In this document: in pieces, positions 44,787-54,284 of the stretch
Position numbering within the stretch: position 1 is the first letter of the stretch
Layout: every line of letters starts with the position of its first letter
Assembly (NCBI RefSeq): GCF_013391635.1
Contig: NZ_JACAWU010000001.1
Location: forward strand, 868,001-932,000
Origin: Natronomonas gomsonensis
Lineage (GTDB): Archaea; Halobacteriota; Halobacteria; Halobacteriales; Haloarculaceae
Direction: 5' to 3'
DNA: 64,000 bases
Notes under the pieces: generated by a model
Told to the model about the DNA's origin: nothing
The model's input: the letters and a program-made list of their open reading frames with translations, nothing else
The model's database searches: none
Program-made: the position numbers and the translations under genes

Positions 44787-46154
44787 ATGTCTAGCAAAGA
44801 AACTCGACTCGACCGTAGAACAGTACTCAAAGGAGCCGGCGCGGCCGGCATCGCGGGACTCGCGGGCTGTCTCGAAAGCGGCAACGGCGACGGCAACGGC
44901 AACGGTAACGGGGATTCGGAGTACCCCTCACTCGGCAACTATCCGATCGAGGGCGACACCGCCACGCTCGGGTTCAACGTCCCTCAGACCGGGCCCTATC
45001 AGGAGGAGGGCGCCGACGAACTTCGCGCGTACGAACTCGCGGCGGACCACCTCAACAACGGTGGCGGGTGGGTCGACCTGTGGGACGACCTCTCCGGCGA
45101 CGGGGTCAACGGCTACGAGATCGACTACGTGACCGGCGACACGGCGACGGACGCCGACACCGCCCGCGAGTCCGGCTCGCGGATGATCAGTCGGGACGAC
45201 GTCATCATGTTCAGCGGCGGCTCCTCGAGTGCGACGGCGATCGCCCAACAGGAACTCGCCCAACAGGAGAACGTCCAGTTCATGTGTTGTCTGACGCACT
45301 CCAACGACACGACCGGCAAGGACTGCGTCCGGTACAGCTTCCGGGAGATGTTCAACGCCTACATGACCGGGCAGGCGCTCGCGCCGATCGTCACGGAGGA
45401 GTTCGGCGACGACCTGGAGTTCTACCAGCTGTACGCCGACTACACGTGGGGGCAGACCCAGCAAGCGTCGATGCGGCAGTTCTTCGAGGAGGCGGGCTGG
45501 ACCGAGGTCGACTCCGTCCCGACGCCGCTCGGGACCGACGACTACTCGACGTACCTGCAAGACGCGCGGGACTCCGGCGCCGACGTGCTCTTCTTGAACC
45601 ACTACGGTCTCGACGGTTCGAACTCGGTCTCGCAGGCCGTCGACCAGGGAATCGACGAGGACATGGAGATCGTCGTCCCGCTGTACAACGTTCCGATGGC
45701 GGCCGGTGCCGGCGGTTCCATCGAGGGCGTCTTCGGGACCGACGGCTGGGACGCGAACCTCGACAACGAGGCCACGCGGGTGTTCGCCGAGGCGTTCAGG
45801 GAGGAGTACGACAAGACCCCGAGCTCCCCGGCTCGGCTGGCGTACTCGGCGACGATGCTGTACGCGGCTGCCGTCGAGCGCGCCGGTACGTTCTACCCGC
45901 CGGAGGTCATCCGCGAACTCGAAGGCTACGAGTGGGACAACGGCGGCATCGGCGAGGAGGTCATGCGCGAGTGCGACCACCAGACGATGCGTGACATCCT
46001 GGTGGTCCGCGGTCTCTCCGCGGAGGAACAGGACCCGGATGCCGGCCGATACTGGGAGGTCGTCGAACAGTCGTCCTACCCGGACGACGTCGGCTACGAC
46101 TGCGACAGCGGTCCGGCCGCCGAGTGTGAGCTCCCCGAGTACGGCGATGAATAA
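44787..46154 (+). CDS. Liv-type ABC transporter substrate-binding lipoprotein
   Basis: 455 aa. A Tat signal (LDRRTVLKG) ends in a lipobox with Cys28 (LAGC), so the protein is exported folded and anchored by lipid outside the membrane. The mature start is a Gly/Asn/Asp linker, followed by a Peripla_BP_6-type fold (LGFNVPQTGPYQEEGADE). Family members bind branched-chain amino acids, urea or short amides and acids; the ligand here is unknown. The acs genes around it suggest a carboxylate but do not show it. It is the first gene of the Liv operon. Confidence 0.87.
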   Translation: MSSKETRLDRRTVLKGAGAAGIAGLAGCLESGNGDGNGNGNGDSEYPSLGNYPIEGDTATLGFNVPQTGPYQEEGADELRAYELAADHLNNGGGWVDLWDDLSGDGVNGYEIDYVTGDTATDADTARESGSRMISRDDVIMFSGGSSSATAIAQQELAQQENVQFMCCLTHSNDTTGKDCVRYSFREMFNAYMTGQALAPIVTEEFGDDLEFYQLYADYTWGQTQQASMRQFFEEAGWTEVDSVPTPLGTDDYSTYLQDARDSGADVLFLNHYGLDGSNSVSQAVDQGIDEDMEIVVPLYNVPMAAGAGGSIEGVFGTDGWDANLDNEATRVFAEAFREEYDKTPSSPARLAYSATMLYAAAVERAGTFYPPEVIRELEGYEWDNGGIGEEVMRECDHQTMRDILVVRGLSAEEQDPDAGRYWEVVEQSSYPDDVGYDCDSGPAAECELPEYGDE

Positions 46155-46227
46155 TCCACGAGTAGTATAGTCGGACATACCAACCTTCCTCATTCACCCA
46201 ATATATGTACACCAACACGCAACCGAT

Positions 46228-46234
46228 GGAGGTG
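46228..46234 (+). promoter_or_regulatory. Shine-Dalgarno sequence of livH
   Basis: GGAGGTG, 5 nt before the GTG start of livH. It matches the 16S rRNA 3'-end complement and is unusual in a genome where most genes appear leaderless. It confirms the GTG start at 46240. Confidence 0.7.
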
Positions 46235-46239
46235 CTATC

Positions 46240-47175
46240 GTGAGCCTAGCCGGATCAGTCGTCGGCTTCCTCATCCAGACGCTCGCGGTCTCATCGATTT
46301 ACATCCTGGTCGCGATCGGGCTGTCGATAACGCTCGGCACGCTGAAATTCGTTAACTTCGCCCACGCGGCGATGTATCTGGCCGGCGTCTACATCGGACT
46401 CGCGATCGCGCTCGAACTCCAGTTCACCGGGGACCTCGCGGGAATCTTCGGGCTCGAGAGCTTCGGCTTCGAGTTGGGCTTTCTGGCCGCCCTCCTCATC
46501 GTCCCGATAATCGCCTTCGGACTCGGGCTGTTGATGGAGCGGTTCATCGCTCGGCCGTTCTACGACCGACCGGACACCGACCAGATCTTGGTGACCTTCG
46601 GGATCCTGTTGATCGTCCAGGAGTTGATCAGAGCGTTCGTCGGCGGTCGGTCGATCACGTTCTCACGGCCCGACTGGGCTGCGGGAGCGATCAGCCTGGG
46701 TCCGCTCGGTACGTACTCCAGTTGGCGCCTCTCGATCATCGCGATCACGGCCGTTCTCGTCCTCTCGGTGTATCTGTACATCGAGTACACCGATGTCGGT
46801 CTCGCGGTCCGGGCGGGCACGGAGGACGCCGAGATGGTGAACCTCCTCGGAATCCGCGCGACCAGGCCGTTCCTCGTCATCTTCGGGGTCGGATCGGGGC
46901 TGGCCGGCGCGGCGGGCGTCATTGGCGGCCCCGTTTTCAGCGTCGTCCCGGAGATCGGGGTCGGCGTCCTCGTCCCGGCGTTCCTCGTCGTCGTCGTCGG
47001 CGGCGTGGGTAGCATACCCGGGTCGGTCGTCGGTGGCCTCCTGATCGGAGCCGTTCAGGTCGGATTACAGATGAACGCTCCGACGTGGTCGTCGGTCGGG
47101 ATTTACGCCCTCGCTGCGGTCGTCCTCCTGCTTCGTCCCGCGGGACTGATGGGCGTCGTGGAGGTGGACCAATGA
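46240..47175 (+). CDS. livH: Branched-chain amino acid-type ABC permease LivH
   Basis: 311 aa with about eight membrane spans of the BPD_transp_2 family, starting VSLAGSVVGFLIQTLAV. The conserved motif FVNFAHAAMYLAGVY and RATRPFLVIFGVGSGLAGAAG suit LivH. It forms the channel with LivM. Its stop overlaps the livM start (ATGA). It contains about 14 GATC tetranucleotides in 936 bp, far above the rest of the window. Confidence 0.9.
   Translation: MSLAGSVVGFLIQTLAVSSIYILVAIGLSITLGTLKFVNFAHAAMYLAGVYIGLAIALELQFTGDLAGIFGLESFGFELGFLAALLIVPIIAFGLGLLMERFIARPFYDRPDTDQILVTFGILLIVQELIRAFVGGRSITFSRPDWAAGAISLGPLGTYSSWRLSIIAITAVLVLSVYLYIEYTDVGLAVRAGTEDAEMVNLLGIRATRPFLVIFGVGSGLAGAAGVIGGPVFSVVPEIGVGVLVPAFLVVVVGGVGSIPGSVVGGLLIGAVQVGLQMNAPTWSSVGIYALAAVVLLLRPAGLMGVVEVDQ
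47160..47166 (+). promoter_or_regulatory. Shine-Dalgarno sequence of livM inside livH
   Basis: GGAGGTG, 5 nt before the livM ATG and within the last codons of livH, where it also encodes Glu-Val. It ties livM translation to ribosomes on the Liv message. Confidence 0.6.
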
Positions 47176-48254
47176 GCGAGCAGACCGAAACCGCAACGCC
47201 GGCCGAGAGCACGGATTCGACCGGGCTTCTCGACCGGTGGGACGCACTCCGGGAGCGTGAGTCGTTCTCGATCGGGGCGGCGATCGCGTTCGTCGTCGTC
47301 TTCCCGATAATCTTCACTAACCTGCCGGTGTACAATGGGTACCTAGGGCTGGTGGAACTGATCTACATCTGGGCGATCTTCGCCATCGGGTTCGATCTCC
47401 TGCTGGGCTACACCGGCTTGCTGTCGTTCGGCCACGCCGCCTTCTGGGGCGGCAGCGCCTACGCGGCCGGTCTGTTCAGTGCGAACGTCTCCGGACAGCC
47501 GCTACTCATGGTGCTCGTGGGGGTGGTCACCGCGATCGTCCTCGCGTTGATCCTCGGGTTCCTCTCGCTCCGCCGCGGCGGGATATACTTCGCGATTCTG
47601 ACACTCGCGTTCGGGCAGATGATGTACTTCATCGCGCTCGGTCCGCTGGGTGGGATAACCGGCGGTGAGGACGGCTTCACCGGCGTCACCATCGAACCGT
47701 TGCTCGGGGCGCTCGATCTCGAGACCGGCTTCGCGGGCATACTCGGGACGCTCTTCCACGACATCTCGTACGTGCTGTTCGCCGGCTTCTTCGTGCTCGC
47801 CGTCGCGGTCGCCGTCCGAATCGTCAGGTCGCCGTACGGAGCGATCTTTCAGGCGATCGACGAGAACGAACAGCGCGTCAGGTTCCTCGGGCTGAACGTC
47901 TGGCGATACAAACTCACCGCGTTCGTGCTTTCGGGGGCGTTTGCCGGCGTCGCCGGCGGGCTTCACACGATCCACGCCCAGTACGTCGCCGTCGACTCGC
48001 TGTACTGGATCACGAGCGGCGACATCGTGATCATCACGGTCCTCGGTGGGATCGGGTCCGTCTTCGGTCCGGTGGCCGGCACGATCGCGTTCCTGTACGT
48101 CGAGAACATCGTCTCGGGTGAGATAGCCTTCTGGCTGCTCGTACTCGGCACACTCTTCGTGACCGTTGTCTGGCTGTTCCCTGCCGGCATCTGGGGAATC
48201 GTCACTGGCGTCCGCTCGACTATTCGAAAACAGCTCTCGGGAGATGATTCCTGA
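47172..48254 (+). CDS. livM: Branched-chain amino acid-type ABC permease LivM
   Basis: 360 aa. A soluble N-terminal segment (MSEQTETATPAE...) precedes about nine membrane spans; LLGYTGLLSFGHAAFWGGSA is the LivM motif. The start is the ATG at 47172, 4-bp overlap with livH; an upstream extension runs inside livH. It forms the second half of the channel. It has about 15 GATC tetranucleotides. Confidence 0.92.
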   Translation: MSEQTETATPAESTDSTGLLDRWDALRERESFSIGAAIAFVVVFPIIFTNLPVYNGYLGLVELIYIWAIFAIGFDLLLGYTGLLSFGHAAFWGGSAYAAGLFSANVSGQPLLMVLVGVVTAIVLALILGFLSLRRGGIYFAILTLAFGQMMYFIALGPLGGITGGEDGFTGVTIEPLLGALDLETGFAGILGTLFHDISYVLFAGFFVLAVAVAVRIVRSPYGAIFQAIDENEQRVRFLGLNVWRYKLTAFVLSGAFAGVAGGLHTIHAQYVAVDSLYWITSGDIVIITVLGGIGSVFGPVAGTIAFLYVENIVSGEIAFWLLVLGTLFVTVVWLFPAGIWGIVTGVRSTIRKQLSGDDS

Positions 48255-49009
48255 TGCTTCTGGAAATCGAAGGACTCACGAAAGACTTCGGTGAACTCAC
48301 GGCGGTCGACGAGGTCGACCTCCAACTCGAGGAGGGCGAATCCCTGAGCATCATCGGGCCGAACGGCGCCGGAAAATCGACGACGGTCAACCTCATCACG
48401 GGGCTTTTGAATCCCACTGCGGGGACGGTACGGTACCGCGGTGAGGACATTACCGGCCAGGAACCCCACGAGATCGTCCAGCGGGGCCTGAGCAGGTCGT
48501 TCCAGACGGCCTCTATCTTCCCCGACCTGACCGTCGAGCGGAACGCGATTGTCGCCTCTCTGGGCGCCGAACACGGCTCGTTCAGCCTGAACTTCCTCAA
48601 GCGCCTCACCGGCTACGACGACGTCGCCGAGCGCGCCCGACAGACGCTCGAGGACATGGGACTGTACGAGCAACGTGACATCAAGGCCGAGTCGCTGCCG
48701 TACGGTGACAAGCGCCGCCTCGAGATGGCGCTGGCGCTGGCAAGCAATCCCGATCTGCTCTTTCTCGACGAACCGACCGCCGGGATGTCGCCCGAGGAGA
48801 CCGACGCCACCGTCGACCTCATCGAGCGAATCAAGGAGGAACGCGGGGTCACGATCGTCCTCATCGAACACGACATGGAGATCATCTTCCGCGTCTCCGA
48901 TCGCATCGCGGTACTCAACCGCGGCGCGAAGATCGCCGACGGCACGCCCGACGAGATCCGTGGTCAACCGGACGTCCAGGAGGCTTACCTCGGAGGTGTC
49001 GAGATATGA
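48254..49009 (+). CDS. livG: ABC transporter ATPase LivG
   Basis: 251 aa. Walker A GPNGAGKST is at residues 35-43, the LivG-type signature region is ESLPYGDKRRLEMALAL, and Walker B is LLFLDEPTAGMSPEE. The ATG overlaps the livM stop (TGATG). It powers the LivHM channel together with LivF. Confidence 0.93.
   Translation: MLLEIEGLTKDFGELTAVDEVDLQLEEGESLSIIGPNGAGKSTTVNLITGLLNPTAGTVRYRGEDITGQEPHEIVQRGLSRSFQTASIFPDLTVERNAIVASLGAEHGSFSLNFLKRLTGYDDVAERARQTLEDMGLYEQRDIKAESLPYGDKRRLEMALALASNPDLLFLDEPTAGMSPEETDATVDLIERIKEERGVTIVLIEHDMEIIFRVSDRIAVLNRGAKIADGTPDEIRGQPDVQEAYLGGVEI
48992..48998 (+). promoter_or_regulatory. Shine-Dalgarno sequence of livF inside livG
   Basis: GGAGGTG, 7 nt before the livF ATG, inside the last codons of livG (LGGVEI). 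It allows re-initiation at the overlap. Confidence 0.6.
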
Positions 49010-49749
49010 GCCTGCTCGAACTCGAGGACGTGAACTCCTACTACGGCGAGAGCCACATCCTCCGGGACGTGACGATGGAGGTCGAGGAGGGACAGATCAT
49101 CGCCCTGCTCGGTCGGAACGGCGCCGGCAAGACCACGACGCTGCGGAGCATCACGGGGACGACCCCGCCGGAGATACGGAGCGGGACTGTCCGCTACGAC
49201 GGCACCGATATCACCGGCTGGTCGCCGGAAGACATCTCGGCGCTCGGGCTCTCGCTCGTGCCCGAGGAGCGGCGGATGTTCGGGAATCTGACCGTCGCCG
49301 AGAACCTCCACGTTCCGGACATCTCCCGGAACCTGTTGAACCGGATCGGCCGGTCGGTCGAGACCGGCAAGACCGGCCTCTCCGATGAGGCGGTCTACGA
49401 ACAGTTCCCCCGCCTCGACGAGCGCCGCGAGCAGAAAGCCGGCACACTCAGCGGCGGCGAACAGCAGATGCTCGCCATCGCCCGAACGCTCAAACAGGAC
49501 ACTGATCTACTCATGTTGGACGAACCGTCCGAGGGACTCGCCCCACAGATCGTACAGGACGTCCTCGATATCATCGAGGAAATCGCCGACCAGGGCAAGA
49601 CGATCCTGCTCGTCGAGCAGAACGCGGCCGCGGCGATCAAACTCGCCGACTACTGCTACGTGCTCGATCAGGGAAGCGTCGTCTACCAGGGGACCGCCGA
49701 GGAACTCGGGGCCAACGACGAGGTCAGACAGGAGTACCTGGGCGTATGA
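49006..49749 (+). CDS. livF: ABC transporter ATPase LivF
   Basis: 247 aa. Walker A GRNGAGKTT is at residues 36-44, the signature is LSGGEQQM, and Walker B is LLMLDEPSEGLAP. The 4-bp overlap with livG and the SD within livG suggest translation coupling. It is the second ATPase of the Liv-type importer. Confidence 0.93.
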   Translation: MSLLELEDVNSYYGESHILRDVTMEVEEGQIIALLGRNGAGKTTTLRSITGTTPPEIRSGTVRYDGTDITGWSPEDISALGLSLVPEERRMFGNLTVAENLHVPDISRNLLNRIGRSVETGKTGLSDEAVYEQFPRLDERREQKAGTLSGGEQQMLAIARTLKQDTDLLMLDEPSEGLAPQIVQDVLDIIEEIADQGKTILLVEQNAAAAIKLADYCYVLDQGSVVYQGTAEELGANDEVRQEYLGV

Positions 49750-50453
49750 GCGGAACGAACACGTCAGGGGCCGGTAGCGATGGGCTCTCCCCCGAGGAGC
49801 GGCTCGAAGTCCTCGAAACGGAGGGCGTCGTCGCCGTCCACGAGGACGATACCGTCACGCTCACGATGGAGTTCGAGTCGACCCGGGGTATCTACCACGA
49901 CTCCTACGCGGACGTCGACGAAGCGGAGTACCACCGGGCGGTCGCGGATGTCTTCGGGTTCAGCCCCGAGGATGCGGCCGAGCGGATCGAGGCGTTCGAC
50001 GTCACCCGCGAGCAGTTCATCGCACTCCTGGCGCTGAACTCCCACGTCGACGGTGAGTACCCGCTCACTGAGCGGACCGAGATGGCGATGATGATAACGG
50101 ACCTCGTGCCGCCGTCGCCCGTTCCCGACGCGGTCGTGGAACTCGACGACGACTCCTACGAGGGGTTCCTCTCGGAACACGACCGCGTCGCGGTCATCGT
50201 CTGGAAGCGGTTCTGCGATCCGTGTCGGAAGATGAAAGAGGAACTCGACGAGACGCTCTCGGCGCTCCCCGACGACGTCGCGGTCGCTGGCGTCGACGGC
50301 GAGGCGACGCCGGAGTTCTGCCGGTCGTTCGGCGTCGAGGCCGCGCCGTCGGTGCTGCTCTTCGCCGACGGCGAACTCCTCACCCTCCTCCGCGGTTACA
50401 AGTCGCCCTCGAAGGTCGAGGCGGCTTGTGAGGACGTCTACGCCGACGACTAG
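49746..50453 (+). CDS. Thioredoxin-fold protein with novel N-terminal domain
   Basis: 235 aa. Residues about 1-130 form an acidic domain of unknown type with ESTRGIYHDSYADVDEAE and FDVTREQFIALLALNSHVDG. Residues about 130-235 are a thioredoxin domain with FCDPC (Cys157, Cys160) and the cis-Pro region GVEAAPSVLLF. It overlaps livF by 4 bp, so it is translated with the transporter. It could control or protect the transporter by thiol exchange; function unknown. Confidence 0.72.
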   Translation: MSGTNTSGAGSDGLSPEERLEVLETEGVVAVHEDDTVTLTMEFESTRGIYHDSYADVDEAEYHRAVADVFGFSPEDAAERIEAFDVTREQFIALLALNSHVDGEYPLTERTEMAMMITDLVPPSPVPDAVVELDDDSYEGFLSEHDRVAVIVWKRFCDPCRKMKEELDETLSALPDDVAVAGVDGEATPEFCRSFGVEAAPSVLLFADGELLTLLRGYKSPSKVEAACEDVYADD

Positions 50454-50508
50454 CGTCGCTCGGCCCACTCGTTTTTCGGTCGCTTTCCCCGGAGCGTTTC
50501 GAAGACCC

Positions 50509-51339
50509 CTACTCCAGCGCGCGGTCGTACCACGGCGGGCGTTCGACCGAGGTGTTCCCGACGTTCTCCCACCGGATGGTCCGCTCGACGACGACCGTCT
50601 CACCGTCGATGGTGCCGACGTACCGCATGTGTATCGACCGGACGAGCCCCGACTGCGACACTGTCGCCGACGCCGACGCGTTCCGGACGGCGGTCACTTC
50701 CGAGGGGGCGAACGCCGTCGACGCGTACTCGTCTGCCTCCAGCCGGTACTGCGTCATGTCGCCGGTCCCTTCGGAATCGACCCGCCAGGTGAACGACCCC
50801 ACCACGTCCCGGACCGTACGGAACACGCTGCCCTGGCGGTCGCCGAAGGGAGCCGTCCTGGTCCAGTAGCGCCACGTCGAGACGCGACCCGGGCCGGATT
50901 CGATTTCGTCGTAGGTGGTCTCCCCGTCGCGGGTGAGCTTCCGGATGTGTGTCTCCTCACCGGACCAGAACTCCGCCGTGGCGGGCGGCCGCCCGAGGAA
51001 CTCCGGGCCGTCCGGTCCGTCGGTCCGCGCTTTCGCGTGGTAGTTACGCTCGTCGTCGAGGTCGACCCGGACGGAGAAGAACGAGTCCAGCGTCCCGTTG
51101 GTCCGGACCGTCCGATTGGAGGTCAGGGTGTAGGAAGTCTCCGCTAGGCGGTCGACGTGGGCCGACGCCGTCGCGTCGGGCGCCTCGACGCCCCTGTCGG
51201 TCACGCCGGGCGGGTACGACGGGGCCAAAGAGCGCTCCGGTACCGGCGTCACCGTCTCGGTGGACTCCGCCGGTTGGCCCACCGGTAGCCCGCTACAGCC
51301 GGCGAGGACGACCAGCAGAGCGACGAGGAGCGCCCGCAT
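50509..51339 (-). CDS. DUF7537-like lipoprotein
   Basis: 276 aa. The N-terminus is a short lipoprotein signal with the lipobox Cys at residue 15 (VVLAGCSG). The rest is a mostly beta-rich domain with the repeated LTSNRTVRTNG and NASASATVSQSG patterns that haloarchaeal surface lipoproteins show; it resembles the DUF7537 family. It is probably anchored outside the membrane; function unknown. It converges with the thioredoxin gene. Confidence 0.65.
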   Translation of the reverse strand: MRALLVALLVVLAGCSGLPVGQPAESTETVTPVPERSLAPSYPPGVTDRGVEAPDATASAHVDRLAETSYTLTSNRTVRTNGTLDSFFSVRVDLDDERNYHAKARTDGPDGPEFLGRPPATAEFWSGEETHIRKLTRDGETTYDEIESGPGRVSTWRYWTRTAPFGDRQGSVFRTVRDVVGSFTWRVDSEGTGDMTQYRLEADEYASTAFAPSEVTAVRNASASATVSQSGLVRSIHMRYVGTIDGETVVVERTIRWENVGNTSVERPPWYDRALE

Positions 51340-51467
51340 ACCTAAACCCCACGTCGTATCGACATAAATCCGTTCTGACGGCGGTTTTCGGTTGTCTCAC
51401 CCGTCTCGTCGCAGCCATGCGGTTTCGGTGTGAGGCCTCGGTGCGAGCGGCGGCGTCTAGCTGTTCC

Positions 51468-52277
51468 TCAGGCGTCGGGCCACTCGTCGGCGTCCAGCGG
51501 CTCCCCCTTGAGGAACGCCTCGATGCCCGCCTCGGCGTCGGCGGTCGTACACAGCCCTGCGAACTGTTCGTTCGAGTACTCCAAGGCGTCGGTGTAGCCC
51601 ATCCCCGCCATCTCGTAGTAGGCCTGCTTGCCGTGCTGTATCGCGGTCGGGCTCTTCGAAGCGATCGTTTCGGCGTACTCCATGGCTGCCTCGACGTGCT
51701 CGCCGGCCGGCGCGACCTCGTTTATCAGCCCCCATTCGCGGGCGGTGTCGGCGTCGATCAACTCGCCGGTCAACAGCAACTCGAGACACCGCTTCCGGAC
51801 GACTGCGCCCATGAGCGGGACGGCTGGACCCATACAGAAGAGGCCGACCTTCGGCGCAGTCGCGCCGAACATCGTCCCTTCGGCGGCGACGGCCAGGTCG
51901 CAGGCGGCAACGAGGCCCAGGCCGTTCGCGGCGGCGTGTCCGTGGGCAGCAGCGATTACCGGAGTCTCCATCCCTGCGATCGTCACGAACGGTTCCTCCA
52001 TCCCCGCGACCCACTCCTCGTAGGCGTCGCTGTCGTCGTACTCCGCGTGTTCGGTGAGATCGATGCCGGCGGAGAAGGCGTCCCCGGCGCCGTCGATTAC
52101 GATCGCGCGCACGCCGTCGTCGCCGTCGTGGGCGCGGAGCGCGGCGTCGAGGTCGGCGGCGAGTTCGGTGCTGAACGTGTTCATCGACGCCGGGCGGTCG
52201 AGCGTGATTCGGCCGACGTAGCCGTCGGTATCGACCGCGACGACGGCATCATCGCGTACGTTGTCAGGTTGTGCCAT
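51468..52277 (-). CDS. Enoyl-CoA hydratase/isomerase family protein
   Basis: 269 aa. The crotonase fold is shown by GRITLDRPASMNTFS, the oxyanion hole region AFSAGIDLTEH and AAAHGHAAANGLGLVAACDLA. Members hydrate enoyl-CoA or act on other acyl-CoA substrates; the second catalytic glutamate region is not clear by eye, so hydratase is the likely but not proven activity. It sits with acyl-CoA synthetases. Confidence 0.82.
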   Translation of the reverse strand: MAQPDNVRDDAVVAVDTDGYVGRITLDRPASMNTFSTELAADLDAALRAHDGDDGVRAIVIDGAGDAFSAGIDLTEHAEYDDSDAYEEWVAGMEEPFVTIAGMETPVIAAAHGHAAANGLGLVAACDLAVAAEGTMFGATAPKVGLFCMGPAVPLMGAVVRKRCLELLLTGELIDADTAREWGLINEVAPAGEHVEAAMEYAETIASKSPTAIQHGKQAYYEMAGMGYTDALEYSNEQFAGLCTTADAEAGIEAFLKGEPLDADEWPDA

Positions 52278-52493
52278 ACTCGGACCGACGGCGGGTCAGC
52301 ACAAAATGGTCCCGGCGTCGCTGTGGGGCCGGACCGTCGACGGCATCGCGGCCCCGTCGAGGCGACCCCGTGGAAGGGGCCTGACCGGCGGCGCGACGGG
52401 GTCGGGCGCCATCCCCCTCGCGGACGAGCCTCGAATTTTATCCTAATTATGGTGTACGTTCAAGTATGACGACTGTTCACATCCAGAACGCAC

Positions 52494-54089
52494 ATGAAGC
52501 GCGAAATGCTCACGCTCGACTTCCTGGATCGGGCGGTCGACCTCTACGACGACGTGACTGGCGTCGTCGCCCACGACGGCACGGAATACACCTACGCTGA
52601 ACTCGACGACCGCGTGAATCGGCTGGCGAACGTCCTCGCCGAGCGTGGAATCGCCAAGGGCGACAAGGTCGCACTGTTGGCGCCGAACACCCACTACTTC
52701 ATCGAGACGCTCTATGCGACGAACAAACTCGGCGCGGTGTTCGTCCCGATGAACTACCGTCTCACCTCCGGTGAACTCGAGTACATCCTCCGCGACTGCG
52801 ATGCGGACGTGGTTATCGCCGATTACGACTACGCGGAAAACGTCGAGCAGATCCGCGAGTCGGTCCCCGCCGAGCACTTCATCGGCTACGAGAGTGACCG
52901 AATCGAGGGTGACTGGGACGACTACGAGGCTATCCTGGCCGACAGCTCCCCCGCGGCGCCCGAGCGGCCCGATATCGCGGAGGACGACGACGCCAGCATC
53001 AACTACACCTCGGGGACGACCGGCGAACCGAAGGGCGTCGTCCGGACCCACCGCACCGAACACTGGCACGCGCTGGTGCTCAACCAGCACATGGAGATTC
53101 GCGACGACGACACCTACCTGTGGACGCTGCCGATGTTCCACTGCAACGGCTGGGGACACACCTACGCGATCACCGGTACCGGCGCAACCCACGTCTGCCA
53201 GCGGACCTTCGACGCCGAGGACACCTTCGAGCGCGTCCGCGAGTACGACGTCAGCTTCCTCTGCGGCGCGCCGACGGTGCTGAACAACCTCATCCAGTAC
53301 TTCGAGACGAACGACGTGGTGACGACCGGCGACCGCGACGTCCGCATCGCGACCGCTGGCAGCGCCCCGGCGACCGCGACCATCGAGACCGTCGAGGACG
53401 AGTTCGGCTGGCGCATCATCCATATCTACGGGCTCACCGAGACGGCACCCATCATCACGACCAGTAACTCGCCACGACGGCTGGCCGAACGGGGTCGGGA
53501 CCTGAAAGTAAAGCAGGGCTCGGAGACGCTCTGTACCGACGTGCGGGTCGTCGACGAGGACGGCAACGACGTGCCCCGAGACGGGATGTCAATAGGCGAA
53601 ATCGTCGTCCAGGGCAATCAGGTCATGGACCGCTACCTCAACAAACCCGAGATTACCCGCGAGGCGTTCAACGAGCGGATCGAGGGCTACTTCCACACCG
53701 GCGACCTCGCGACTATCGACGAGGACGGTATGGTCTCCATCCAGGACCGCAAGAAGGATATCATCATCTCCGGCGGCGAGAACATCTCCTCGATAGAGGT
53801 CGAGGACGCCCTCTACGCCCACGAGGGAATCCTGAAGGCCGCGGTCATCCCCGTCCCGAGCGAGAAGTGGGGCGAGACGCCGAAGGCGTTCGTCGTCGAA
53901 CAGCCGGACGCTGACCTCAGCGAGGAAGGCGTCATCGACTTCGTCAAGGAGCGGCTGGCGGGGTACAAGGCCCCGACGAGCGTCGAGTTCGTCGACGATT
54001 TCCCGGAGACGGCGACCGGCAAGGTCCAGAAATACGAACTCCGCTCGGAGTACTGGGACGACGAGTCCCGGATGGTCGGACAGGAGTAA
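52494..54089 (+). CDS. AMP-forming acyl-CoA synthetase
   Basis: 531 aa of the AMP-binding superfamily: YTSGTTGEPKGVVRTH near residue 170, GLTETAPIITTSN, the hinge FHTGDLATIDEDGMV, and the C-terminal DFPETATGKVQKYELR with the catalytic Lys. Shorter than Acs and with a different substrate pocket, it probably activates a medium-chain or aromatic acid; the substrate is unknown. It starts at the ATG 52494, 50-60 bp after A/T-rich TATA-like sequence. It has four GATC sites. Confidence 0.87.
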   Translation: MKREMLTLDFLDRAVDLYDDVTGVVAHDGTEYTYAELDDRVNRLANVLAERGIAKGDKVALLAPNTHYFIETLYATNKLGAVFVPMNYRLTSGELEYILRDCDADVVIADYDYAENVEQIRESVPAEHFIGYESDRIEGDWDDYEAILADSSPAAPERPDIAEDDDASINYTSGTTGEPKGVVRTHRTEHWHALVLNQHMEIRDDDTYLWTLPMFHCNGWGHTYAITGTGATHVCQRTFDAEDTFERVREYDVSFLCGAPTVLNNLIQYFETNDVVTTGDRDVRIATAGSAPATATIETVEDEFGWRIIHIYGLTETAPIITTSNSPRRLAERGRDLKVKQGSETLCTDVRVVDEDGNDVPRDGMSIGEIVVQGNQVMDRYLNKPEITREAFNERIEGYFHTGDLATIDEDGMVSIQDRKKDIIISGGENISSIEVEDALYAHEGILKAAVIPVPSEKWGETPKAFVVEQPDADLSEEGVIDFVKERLAGYKAPTSVEFVDDFPETATGKVQKYELRSEYWDDESRMVGQE

Positions 54090-54284
54090 CCGCTCGGACG
54101 CGGTGCCGAAGCGCCGACGCTCGGCTAAGTATTTTAAATCGCTGTCGTCCACCGCCTATTCTGACTGCCCGTGATGGTCAGATTCCTCTGGCGAACTCCC
54201 GAATGGGTGTTTATTCAAGGTAAGAAATGTATCGTAAAAACCTAATTCGGACCGTTTTCGCGGTCTCGCGTGCAACGCGGGTTG

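Noticed and set aside
52443..53423. Minus-strand frame of 326 codons
   Set aside because: Antisense to the acyl-CoA synthetase, which has all expected motifs.
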